From: an uncultured Porphyromonadaceae bacterium
GTDB taxonomy: Bacteria > Bacteroidota > Bacteroidia > Bacteroidales > Muribaculaceae
Reading direction: 5' to 3'
Length of the DNA: 8,298 nucleotides
NCBI GenBank assembly: GCA_902494595.1
Contig: CABUTY010000042.1
Span: 1-8,298 of the forward strand
A program made the translations under genes and the position numbers. Position 1 is the first letter of the stretch. Every line of letters starts with the position of its first letter. Under the pieces are notes generated by a model, which was given only the letters and a program-made list of their open reading frames with translations, was not told the origin of the DNA and ran no database searches. This document shows, piece by piece, positions 1 to 6,407 of the stretch.

Positions 1-156
1 GGGTGTCCGCCGCGTCACTTGAAAGGCGTTACCTTTGAGGGGTGTCACCGTGATCAGGCCGCCGGGTGTGTATACATTGTAAGAGTCGGAGGCCCCGGAG
101 GCCCCTGCCACGCTAAGCGCGGCTATGGCCATGAACAGGTATGCTCGCTTTTTCAT
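1..156 (-). CDS. Secreted protein, N-terminal fragment (possible glycoside hydrolase)
   Basis: The first 52 codons of a gene that continues beyond base 1. The start is ATG at 156-154, overlapping the TGA of the upstream polyamine gene as ATGA. The N-terminus is a clear Sec signal peptide: MKKR, then a hydrophobic core (about residues 5-18), then small residues AGASGAS before DSYN. There is no lipobox cysteine, so the protein should reach the periplasm or be exported. The mature start is beta-rich, and its pattern LITVTPLKGNAFQVTRR resembles the N-terminal beta-sandwich of family GH31 alpha-glycosidases, where a strand carries a V-T-P-L...R-V motif. This family guess comes from a short fragment and is weak; GH97 or another sandwich-fold enzyme is possible. 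That it is a real secreted-protein gene is well supported by the signal peptide and the coupled start. Confidence 0.8.
   Translation of the reverse strand, partial: MKKRAYLFMAIAALSVAGASGASDSYNVYTPGGLITVTPLKGNAFQVTRRTP
88..105. repeat. Perfect 9-bp tandem duplication in a signal-peptide region
   Basis: The unit ggaggcccc occurs twice in direct succession (88-96 and 97-105). On the minus strand it encodes Gly-Ala-Ser twice (residues 18-23) at the likely signal-peptidase site of the partial secreted protein. The repeat keeps the reading frame and duplicates the small-residue stretch around the cleavage site. It could be a slippage product. The sequence is certain; its biological meaning is not. 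Confidence 0.6.
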
Positions 157-1367
157 AAGGCGTCGTTGAGCTCTATGTCCTCGTTGATGGCTACGCTCCA
201 CGGAAGACCGCATTCGGCCACCATCTCCAGGAAGGGATCCGGGTCGAACTCCTCGACGTTGTGTACGCCGGGCATCACCCATTTGCCGGTGAGGAACATA
301 TAAGCGCCCACCATCGCCGGCACGCCTGTGGTGTAGCTCACGGCCTGTGTGCCTGTCTCTTCATATGCCTGCTGGTGAGGACAGTTGTTCCATATGTAGT
401 ATGTGCCGGGTTTGCCTTCCTTGTCGAGACCGGAGATGCGGCAGCCTATGGAGGTCTCGCCGGTATAATTCTCTCCGAGGGTTCCGGGGTCGGGGAGCAC
501 GGCCTTCAGGAACTGTATGGGTATTATTTCCTGTCCCTTGTACATTACCGGGTCGATGCGTGCCATTCCTATGTCCTGGATTACGCGCAGGTGTGTAAGG
601 TATTCCTGGCCAAAAGTCATCCAGAAGCGGGCGCGGCGCAGCGTCGGGAAGTTCTGCACGAGGCTCTCCAGCTCCTCATGATAGAGAAGATAGCTCTCGC
701 GCTCGCCTATGTTGGGGTAGGTGAGCGGACGGTGTATCTCCAGATTGCTGGTTTCCACCCATTTGCCGTCGAGCCAGTAGCGGCCTTTCTGGGTAATCTC
801 GCGGATGTTGATTTCGGGGTTGAAGTTGGTGGCGAAAGCCTTTCCATGGTTGCCGCCGTTGCAGTCGACGATGTCGAGGGTGCGCATCTCGGAGAAGAAA
901 TGTTTTGCGGCATAGGCTGTGAAAACGGCACTGACGCCCGGGTCGAAGCCGCAGCCGAGGATGGCGGTGAGGCCTGCTTTCTCGAAGCGTTCGCGGAATG
1001 CCCACTGCCACGAATATTCGAAATGAGCCTCATCCTTGGGCTCATAGTTGGCGGTGTCGAGGTAGTTGACACCGGCCTGCAGACAAGCCTCCATGATGGT
1101 GAGGTCCTGGTAGGGGAGAGCCACGTTGATCACGATGGCCGGCGTGTACTGCTTGAAGAGCTTCACGAGCTGGGGCACATCGTCGGCATCCACGCTGTCG
1201 GTGAGGATTTTGACGCCGTGGCGTTGCTCTATGCTTGCGGCTATGGCATCGCATTTCGATTTGGTACGCGAAGCCAGCACTATCTCGCTGAACACGTCAG
1301 GGTGTTCGGCACATTTGTGGGCTACTACAGTCCCGACGCCTCCGGCGCCGATTATCATAACTTTCAT
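153..1367 (-). CDS. Carboxynorspermidine/carboxyspermidine synthase (saccharopine dehydrogenase family)
   Basis: A 404-residue cytosolic oxidoreductase of the saccharopine dehydrogenase-like family. The N-terminal Rossmann motif GAGGVG (residues 7-12) binds NAD(P)H. Other recognisable segments are NVALPYQDLTIMEACLQ (81-97), NYLDTANYEP (101-110), LGCGFDPGVS (137-146) and YTTGVPAMVGA (345-355). Length and these segments fit carboxynorspermidine synthase. That enzyme reductively condenses aspartate beta-semialdehyde with a diamine (putrescine or 1,3-diaminopropane), and a decarboxylase (NspC) then gives spermidine or norspermidine. Bacteroides species are known to make spermidine this way, so putrescine is the likelier substrate. 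NspC is not in the window. The ATG at 1367-1365 overlaps the TGA of the LRR gene (ATGA), and its own TGA overlaps the ATG of the next gene, so it sits inside a coupled series. True saccharopine dehydrogenase (lysine metabolism) is the main alternative and less likely. Confidence 0.9.
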   Translation of the reverse strand: MKVMIIGAGGVGTVVAHKCAEHPDVFSEIVLASRTKSKCDAIAASIEQRHGVKILTDSVDADDVPQLVKLFKQYTPAIVINVALPYQDLTIMEACLQAGVNYLDTANYEPKDEAHFEYSWQWAFRERFEKAGLTAILGCGFDPGVSAVFTAYAAKHFFSEMRTLDIVDCNGGNHGKAFATNFNPEINIREITQKGRYWLDGKWVETSNLEIHRPLTYPNIGERESYLLYHEELESLVQNFPTLRRARFWMTFGQEYLTHLRVIQDIGMARIDPVMYKGQEIIPIQFLKAVLPDPGTLGENYTGETSIGCRISGLDKEGKPGTYYIWNNCPHQQAYEETGTQAVSYTTGVPAMVGAYMFLTGKWVMPGVHNVEEFDPDPFLEMVAECGLPWSVAINEDIELNDAL

Positions 1368-2095
1368 AGTGGTAAGATTTTACGGAACAGGTTCCAGCCG
1401 CGGGCCTTGGCGTAAGAGCCTTGGGCGGCGGGCGGCACGCGCAGTGCGCATTGGTTGTATATATGGGTCTCCTCCGCGGCATCGAAAGGAGCGCTGTCGC
1501 ATTCGAAGGGCGGAGGTGTCGTAGAGTCTACGGTGATTTCGCGTAGGTTGCCGCATCCGGAGAAAAGGAGTTCGCCGAGTTGGCGGGGGTTGGCGGGCAG
1601 CACGGCGCTGCGCAGATTGGTGCAGTCGCTGAAGGCATAGCTTTCCAGCTCATCTATGGATGCCGGCAGGGTGATGCTTTCCAGCTCCCTGCACATACTG
1701 AAGCAGTTGGCCCCGATATGCTTCACTGTAGCCGGCAGGGTGATTCCTTTCAGAGCCGAGCAGTATGCGAATGCCTGACTGGCGATGTCGTCGAGGCCAA
1801 CGGGAAGCTGTACGTTCTCAAGAACCGTGCACCAGCTGAAGGCGCCGCGCCCGATTTTCTTCATACCCCGTGGCAATATCGCCTTTCGCAGCCGTACGCA
1901 GTTGCTGAACACGCACTCGGGGAGTTGCGACACCGCACCGCGGAAACGCACCGTGTGGAAGTCGTCGCGACCTTCAAACTGACGTGGCGAGAGCTTTTCC
2001 CCGGCATCTATGAAGAGTACGGAGTCGGTCACCATGGCGGCGTGAAGCGCGGCAACGCCGGCAAGAAGCATGAGCAGTGAAAGGAATCGGCGCAT
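1364..2095 (-). CDS. Secreted BspA-like leucine-rich-repeat (LRR_5) protein
   Basis: A 243-residue protein with a Sec signal peptide (MRRF, hydrophobic core 4-18, likely cleavage after HAA at residue 20). Residues 62-199 form six head-to-tail repeats of exactly 23 residues with the pattern [V/A/C/L]-F-x-x-C-x-x-L-x-x-[A/V/I]-x-[L/V]. The fifth-position Cys is kept in all six (C66, C89, C112, C135, C158, C181). This is the LRR_5 (BspA/TpLRR) type. The C-terminal LRVPPAAQGSYAKARGWNLF is the usual cap of Bacteroidales LRR_5 proteins, whose typical form is a V-P-x-x-x-x-x-x-Y-x-x-A-x-G-W pattern. There is no obvious anchor or type IX signal, so it is probably periplasmic. Such proteins often bind other proteins or surfaces; no specific partner can be named. 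It starts 5 bp after the stop of the membrane-protein gene and its TGA overlaps the next ATG. It is small for a BspA-like protein, but appears complete. Confidence 0.88.
   Translation of the reverse strand: MRRFLSLLMLLAGVAALHAAMVTDSVLFIDAGEKLSPRQFEGRDDFHTVRFRGAVSQLPECVFSNCVRLRKAILPRGMKKIGRGAFSWCTVLENVQLPVGLDDIASQAFAYCSALKGITLPATVKHIGANCFSMCRELESITLPASIDELESYAFSDCTNLRSAVLPANPRQLGELLFSGCGNLREITVDSTTPPPFECDSAPFDAAEETHIYNQCALRVPPAAQGSYAKARGWNLFRKILPL
1499..1912 (-). repeat. Six in-phase 69-bp LRR-coding repeats
   Basis: These bases encode the six 23-residue LRR units of the secreted LRR protein, with no indel between units. At the DNA level the units have mostly diverged. A 14-bp stretch, gccggcagggtgat, is identical at 1662-1675 and 1731-1744, exactly 69 bp apart, and encodes the shared ITLPA core of two neighbouring units. 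Either recent duplication or local gene conversion could leave this trace. Confidence 0.75.
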
Positions 2096-2100
2096 GGCGG

Positions 2101-2676
2101 CTAAAATTTGGGTTGTCGGTCGGGAGGAAGGATGGTGGCCGGGTCAACGGTGTCTACGGCAACCACCAGATAGCGGGTGTCGCCGCGCCAGGGTACCGTG
2201 GAACGGTATTTGCGGTATTCCACACGTACGGGACGGTTGGCATACTGCATTTTCCTCAGCAGAACAGCCGACGGCGTGTCAAGGGTGCTGAACACAAAGT
2301 CTCCTTCATAAACGCGGGTGGTGTCCATAAGGTTTTTGTAGGGGAGCAGCACACCTTCGTAGCTTTTGAAAAGGAGTCCGCGTTCCTCAATGGCATCGAC
2401 GTAGCCGTATTGCACGGCATTTATGGCATATGGTGCGAACCATCGGATATAACCGGCTATGATGAGGCCGAGGACCAATCCGGCGGCCGCCACCCATAAC
2501 CACAGCCGGCGGCTCCGCCCGGGACGAAGATGACCGAAGGCCGGCTCCGGCTCATCCCAGTAGCGAGGGTCTTCGGGTCGTATGCGCGGCTTCTTGACCT
2601 CCTTGACTTCCTTGGGCTCGTCGGGAAGGTCCTCCCCGTCAAAATAATCGTGTCTGTCGTCTTCTTCGAATCTCAT
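2101..2676 (-). CDS. Single-pass membrane protein of unknown function, RGxxFKSYEG family
   Basis: A 191-residue protein whose function I do not recognise. Residues 1-56 are hydrophilic and charged: acidic at first (MRFEEDDRHDYFDGEDLPDE), then mixed and basic near RPGRSRR. One transmembrane helix follows (about 57-77, LWLWVAAAGLVLGLIIAGYI), then a beta-rich domain of about 110 residues. With Arg-rich residues before the helix, the N-terminus is probably cytoplasmic and the C-terminal domain periplasmic. The motif YVDAIEERGLLFKSYEGVLL (92-111) and the later VRVEYRKYRSTVPWRGDTRY (150-169) match a pattern I recall from a Bacteroidota family often misnamed 6-phosphogluconate dehydrogenase; no dehydrogenase motif is present. 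I chose the ATG at 2676-2674, which shares one base with the TGA of the flippase-like gene (TGATG). A TTG directly upstream would add one Met but lies within that stop overlap. The stop TAG is 5 bp before the LRR gene. Confidence 0.85.
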   Translation of the reverse strand: MRFEEDDRHDYFDGEDLPDEPKEVKEVKKPRIRPEDPRYWDEPEPAFGHLRPGRSRRLWLWVAAAGLVLGLIIAGYIRWFAPYAINAVQYGYVDAIEERGLLFKSYEGVLLPYKNLMDTTRVYEGDFVFSTLDTPSAVLLRKMQYANRPVRVEYRKYRSTVPWRGDTRYLVVAVDTVDPATILPPDRQPKF

Positions 2677-3725
2677 CAACGCTTATTGTTAGCAGTTTTG
2701 TTTGAAAATGATATGTATATCATGGTGAAAATTCCGAGGATAATGAGCATGAGAGTCTGGCCGGACCATTGGAGCATAGAGAAAGCGGAACCCTGACTGT
2801 CGGAGACGCCGTAGATGGCGAGGCCGAACATTATGGCGATGTTCCAGGGGCCGAGGCCGCCGTTGCTCGGTATGGCCATACCTATGGAGCTGAGCACGAA
2901 TGCCACAAGACAGGGTATCAGTCCCCACGCATATCGGGCGGTGCAGAGCGCCCGGGTGAAGTCGAAGGCATAGAAGGCCACGTAGAGCTGGATGTAATAG
3001 CACCCCCAAATGGCGAGAGTCCAGAGGAAGAAGGCGGTCTTCCCCTTCATGCGTGTGATAACGGCGAAGCCGTGCCACATCTGGGCTATCCATTGACGCG
3101 TCTTTGCCACGGGTCGAGAGGCGCGTCCGAAATGGAAAATGCTCCATACTATTATTGCCGCGGCTGCCATGGCTATCCATACCATAGGATTGCGTGCCGC
3201 ATCCACCGCTCCTCGTCCCACAGGATATTTTATGAGAAAAGCCTCAATGGCGGGAGTGGCGAGGATAAAGGCGAGAAGAGTGAGGGTGAGCACCGAGAAG
3301 AGGTCGGCGAGACGGTCGCCCACCATTGAGCCCACCACTTCGGTGAAGGGGGCCTTCTGACGTCTGGCTATGTATGTGCAGCGCCATACTTCCCCCAGAC
3401 GGGGGAAGAGAAGATTGAGGGCATAAGTGCCGAATATGGAGCAGCAGAGAGCCATGAAAGGGGGGTCAATGCCGAGGGCGCGGAGCTGCAGACGCCAGCG
3501 GGCGGCACGTGCCATGTGGCTCATGACGCTGATGAACATCGCACACAATATCCACCAGTAGTCTACACCATGCGTGACAAGCTGCCACATGTCGCTGAAA
3601 TTCACCTTGCGGAACATGTAGCTGACCAACAGCACAGTAAGTGCCATCGGTAGTAGCCATCTCACGGCGTAGCCTCCTACTTCGCGCAGTCTTTTTCCTT
3701 TCACTTCGGGCTTAGTAAAATTCAA
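2676..3725 (-). CDS. Flippase-like integral membrane protein (LPG synthase TM region / UPF0104 family)
   Basis: A 349-residue polytopic inner-membrane protein with roughly eight hydrophobic segments. Family hallmarks: RAARWRLQLRALG (73-85), NLLFPRLGEVWR (104-115), DRLADLF (137-143, usually E-R-x-x-D) and IPSNGGLGPWN (285-295). These match the lysylphosphatidylglycerol synthase transmembrane (flippase) domain family. No aminoacyl-transfer (GNAT-like) domain is attached, so lysyl-PG synthesis is not implied; lipid or isoprenoid-linked substrate translocation is the usual guess for stand-alone members. The start is TTG at 3725-3723. An in-frame TAA lies 12 bp upstream, and the first internal ATG (residue 27) would fall inside the first membrane helix, so TTG, or less likely an ATT just before it, must be used. 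The TGA overlaps the next ATG by one base, suggesting coupled synthesis with the single-pass protein. Confidence 0.87.
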   Translation of the reverse strand: MNFTKPEVKGKRLREVGGYAVRWLLPMALTVLLVSYMFRKVNFSDMWQLVTHGVDYWWILCAMFISVMSHMARAARWRLQLRALGIDPPFMALCCSIFGTYALNLLFPRLGEVWRCTYIARRQKAPFTEVVGSMVGDRLADLFSVLTLTLLAFILATPAIEAFLIKYPVGRGAVDAARNPMVWIAMAAAAIIVWSIFHFGRASRPVAKTRQWIAQMWHGFAVITRMKGKTAFFLWTLAIWGCYYIQLYVAFYAFDFTRALCTARYAWGLIPCLVAFVLSSIGMAIPSNGGLGPWNIAIMFGLAIYGVSDSQGSAFSMLQWSGQTLMLIILGIFTMIYISFSNKTANNKR

Positions 3726-3729
3726 AATG

Positions 3730-3755
3730 CAAATTTAGCAAAAAACTTCGACAAA
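3730..3755 (-). promoter_or_regulatory. Possible Bacteroidota-type promoter before the flippase-like gene
   Basis: In the 62-bp AT-rich gap after birA, the minus strand reads TAAATTTG (3737-3730), an exact match to the Bacteroides -7 consensus TAnnTTTG. A TTTG lies upstream at 3755-3752. The spacing between the two is 14 bp, shorter than the 19-21 bp usually seen, so the -33 element is doubtful. The -7 box ends only 4 bases before the TTG start codon, so a transcript from it would begin about at the start codon and be leaderless. An AT-rich chance match is possible. Confidence 0.3.
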
Positions 3756-3787
3756 GGAAGATTCCAGGGCATATTATAAACTCGGAG

Positions 3788-4552
3788 TCAGAGGATGAAT
3801 TCGAGCTCTTTGAACGAGAAATGCATCGTCCGGTTGTCGCGGGTAAAGAGGGATATGATGCCGTCGGGAGCCACGCCGTCGATACGTGCGAGGAATATGT
3901 CTGGGTCGTCGGCAGAGGCGTGCGAGGCGCTGATGTTGCTCTTCCGCGGCCGGAAAGGATACATGGCGCCGTCGTGCCGCCATAGCCGTGTGAGGTATTC
4001 GGCATGTACATCCGCGAGATTGCCGAGTCGTCGCTCCAGATGGAATGAGAGTGAGTCGAGTACGGCGGGCAGTGAATACTCCCGGCCTGTGATACGGGTC
4101 ATCGATACCGGGTTGGGTGCGTCGCTCTCAAACTCCCGCTGGTTGACGTTAAGACCTATGCCTATACGGGAGTTGGCTATGGAGCACCCCAACACGGAAT
4201 GTTCAATCAGGATACCGCATATTTTTAGATTTCCCACATATATGTCGTTAGGCCATTTGAGAGTTGCGGTTATGCCATGGTCGGCGAGGGTGTCGGCCAC
4301 GGCGAGGGCTGTAGCCTCGGAGATGCGGAACTGCCGCACGGGGAGGGGTATGGATGTGTCATCGAGGGCGGGGCGGCGGAAGAGGGTCACGGTAAGGTTC
4401 TTGCCCGGCTGCGACTCCCAGGAGTTGCCGCGCTGGCCACGGCCCGCCTGCTGCTGATGCACCGATACCATCGTCATGTCGCCGAGGTCGTGCTGGTGCG
4501 CCGACGCGTAGCTCATCGTGCTGTCGGCCGTGTCGAGGAATACGTAGTCCAT
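3788..4552 (-). CDS. birA: Biotin--[acetyl-CoA-carboxylase] ligase
   Basis: A 254-residue biotin protein ligase that activates biotin with ATP and transfers it to a lysine of biotin carboxyl carrier proteins in the cytosol. Seen: the biotinyl-5'-AMP loop GRGQRGNSW (37-45, canonical GRGRRGRxW with two substitutions), KWPNDIYV (99-106), LKICGILIE (109-117, with the conserved Lys at 110) and GIGLNVNQ (131-138). The C-terminal SH3-like domain covers about 218-254. The protein begins directly with the catalytic domain; the N-terminal winged-helix operator-binding domain of E. coli BirA is absent, so it is a group I, non-repressor ligase. ATG at 4552-4550 follows the tsaE stop by 4 bp. The domain order and length are normal for Bacteroidota. 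Confidence 0.95.
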   Translation of the reverse strand: MDYVFLDTADSTMSYASAHQHDLGDMTMVSVHQQQAGRGQRGNSWESQPGKNLTVTLFRRPALDDTSIPLPVRQFRISEATALAVADTLADHGITATLKWPNDIYVGNLKICGILIEHSVLGCSIANSRIGIGLNVNQREFESDAPNPVSMTRITGREYSLPAVLDSLSFHLERRLGNLADVHAEYLTRLWRHDGAMYPFRPRKSNISASHASADDPDIFLARIDGVAPDGIISLFTRDNRTMHFSFKELEFIL

Positions 4553-4556
4553 CGCG

Positions 4557-4976
4557 TCAGATATTCAGCAGGGTAAGGCTCCGCGAGCCGTCGGCGTTGA
4601 CCTTTATGCGTGCCACTACCGTATCTTCCGGGAGGTAAGGCAATGCCACCTGTGGCCATTCCATAAGGCAGTAGGAACCGGAGTCGAGATAGTCGTAGAT
4701 GCCGAGGTCGGCGACGTCGGAAGCCTTCTCCAGACGGTAGAAGTCGAAATGGTACACCGGTTTGCCGCCGGGCACCTCATAATTGTTGACAATACTGAAT
4801 GTCGGGGAGTTGGCGACATCGGCGGCGCCGAGCCGGGAGGCTATGCCGGCGATCAGAGTGGTCTTCCCGGCGCCCATTGGCGCGTCGAAAGCCACAATCC
4901 GGCGGCTGCCGAGTTGACTGACAAGCCAGTCGGCAGCCGCCGGTATCATGTTTGTGTCCTTTATTTCGAATGTCAT
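4557..4976 (-). CDS. tsaE: tRNA threonylcarbamoyladenosine biosynthesis ATPase TsaE
   Basis: A 139-residue P-loop ATPase of the TsaE/YjeE family. It works with TsaB, TsaC and TsaD in forming t6A37 on ANN-decoding tRNAs, resetting the TsaBD complex. Motifs: Walker A APMGAGKTT (32-40, Lys38), the switch-like NSPTFSIVNNY (56-66), HFDFYRL (76-82, the family's H-x-D-x-Y-R Walker B-like motif) and EW (106-107). Length is typical for the family. The ATG at 4976-4974 overlaps the nhaD TGA as ATGA, and its stop is 4 bp before birA, so the three genes are probably co-translated from one message. TsaB, TsaC and TsaD are not in the window. Confidence 0.95.
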   Translation of the reverse strand: MTFEIKDTNMIPAAADWLVSQLGSRRIVAFDAPMGAGKTTLIAGIASRLGAADVANSPTFSIVNNYEVPGGKPVYHFDFYRLEKASDVADLGIYDYLDSGSYCLMEWPQVALPYLPEDTVVARIKVNADGSRSLTLLNI

Positions 4977-6370
4977 TGCAGGATTAATACTTCAAGGATA
5001 TATACGCCGGCACCGGCCAGGTATCCGGCAAGTGCGGGAAGGGTGTAATGCTTGAGGTACCAGCCGAAGCTGATTTTCTCCAGACCCATGGCAATCACGC
5101 CGGCAGCCGAGCCGATAATCAGCAGGCTGCCGCCTACTCCGGCACAGTAGCTCAGGAACTCCCAGAAGACACCGTCCTGCACAAAGTTGGCGGCATAACC
5201 TATGGCACCGGCATCCTCCACGGGATACATGCCCATCACGCCGGCTACCAGAGGAACGTTGTCGAATACCGACGAGAGCATGCCCAGCAGGATATTGATC
5301 ACGTATATATCGTGCACCTTGGCGTCGAGCCATTTGGCGGTAGCGTCGAGCACTCCCGAGAAGTCGAGAACCTGTACGGCCATAAGTATGCCCATGAAGA
5401 AGAGAATCGACGGCATGTCGATACGCTTGATTACGGTGGTGAGCCTATGTTGCTTCACATCCTTGACATGACGGCGGTTATAGAAAATCTCGGTATAGAA
5501 CCAGAGGATTCCGAGCACGAGGAGCATGCCTAAGAATGGAGGGAGATGCGTGATGCTCTTGAACACGGGCACCAGTATCAGTCCTATCACGCCGAGGAGG
5601 AAGATGGTCAGTTTGTCGCGGTGGGTCATCCAGGCGTTGGGATCGGGTCCGGAGTACTGGACGGGAGCGAGCTGTCCTTTAAGGCTGCGGCTTATCCAGA
5701 GTGCGGGAACAACCACGGCTACAACAGAGGGAAGGAGTACGCGGGCTATTATCGCCTCGGCGGTGACATTACCCTTCACCCAGAGCATGATGGTGGTGAC
5801 ATCGCCGATGGGCGACCATGCGCCGCCGCAGTTGGCGGCTATCACGATAAGTCCGGCATACAGCCAGCGTTCATGACGGTCGTCGATAAGCTTGCGCAGT
5901 AGCATCACCATCACTATCGTGGTGGTCATGTTGTCGAGAACGGCGCTGAATAAGAAGGCCGTCAGGCAGAGTATCCACATCAGCTTGTTCTTGCTGTGGG
6001 TCTTGATGTGGTCGGTGATGATGGAGAAGCCTCCGTGCACATCCACCAGCTCTACGATGGTCATGGCGCCTATAAGGAAGAAGAGCGTCTGCGTGATGTC
6101 GCCCATGGCCTCCACTATCTGAACGTCGATGATGTAGTTGAGACTCTGCATGTGCGGCGTCATCGACTGCATACGCGGGTTGGCCTGCAGATACGCCGCA
6201 AGATCGTCTGCATGGAACTCCGGTATGAAGTACTCCGCATTCAATGCGTACAGTACCCATAGAGCCATACCCAGCAACAAAGCCGTCGCGGTCTTGTCGA
6301 TGCGCAGCGGGTGCTCCAAAGCTATCGCCAGATAGCCGATGAAAAACAAACAAATAAGTGTTACAATCAT
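4973..6370 (-). CDS. nhaD: Na+/H+ antiporter NhaD
   Basis: A 465-residue inner-membrane secondary transporter of the ion transporter superfamily that exchanges Na+ (and usually Li+) for protons, supporting pH and sodium homeostasis. The two inverted halves each carry a helix-break motif: SAVLDNMTTTIVM (142-154, Asp146-Asn147) and SSVFDNVPLVAG (366-377, Asp370-Asn371). Each is followed by a glycine-rich loop, CGGAWSPIGDVTT (181-193) and GVGGSLLIIGSAAG (411-424). Residues 94-114, LFFLIGAMTIVELVDVHGGFS, are also characteristic of NhaD. A hydrophilic loop of about 30 residues (47-77) lies between early helices, as I recall from other Bacteroidales members. The start is the ATG at 6370-6368; 37 AT-rich bases separate it from the transglycosylase stop, with no clear Shine-Dalgarno sequence or terminator. 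Its stop overlaps tsaE. Confidence 0.94.
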   Translation of the reverse strand: MIVTLICLFFIGYLAIALEHPLRIDKTATALLLGMALWVLYALNAEYFIPEFHADDLAAYLQANPRMQSMTPHMQSLNYIIDVQIVEAMGDITQTLFFLIGAMTIVELVDVHGGFSIITDHIKTHSKNKLMWILCLTAFLFSAVLDNMTTTIVMVMLLRKLIDDRHERWLYAGLIVIAANCGGAWSPIGDVTTIMLWVKGNVTAEAIIARVLLPSVVAVVVPALWISRSLKGQLAPVQYSGPDPNAWMTHRDKLTIFLLGVIGLILVPVFKSITHLPPFLGMLLVLGILWFYTEIFYNRRHVKDVKQHRLTTVIKRIDMPSILFFMGILMAVQVLDFSGVLDATAKWLDAKVHDIYVINILLGMLSSVFDNVPLVAGVMGMYPVEDAGAIGYAANFVQDGVFWEFLSYCAGVGGSLLIIGSAAGVIAMGLEKISFGWYLKHYTLPALAGYLAGAGVYILEVLILQ

Positions 6371-6407
6371 GGAATATTAGTTGATTTAAGGTTATTTCTG
6401 TGCGATT

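Noticed and set aside
261..1415. A 384-codon open frame on the plus strand opposite the polyamine gene
   Set aside because: It is the antisense of a well-recognised enzyme gene, has no family resemblance, and long antisense frames are expected in GC-rich genes with this codon bias.
2677..2679. TTG as the start of the single-pass membrane protein
   Set aside because: It immediately precedes an in-frame ATG that shares a base with the upstream stop (TGATG), the usual form of a coupled start; the TTG would add only one residue.
3738..3766. A possible intrinsic terminator in the gap after birA (CTTC, 7-base loop, GAAG, then six T on the minus strand)
   Set aside because: The stem is only 4 bp with a large loop and the flanking bases do not extend the pairing, so it is unlikely to terminate.
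6371..6407. The 37-bp gap between mltD and nhaD as a promoter or terminator
   Set aside because: It is AT-rich, but contains no TAnnTTTG match, no stable hairpin and no T-run after a stem.
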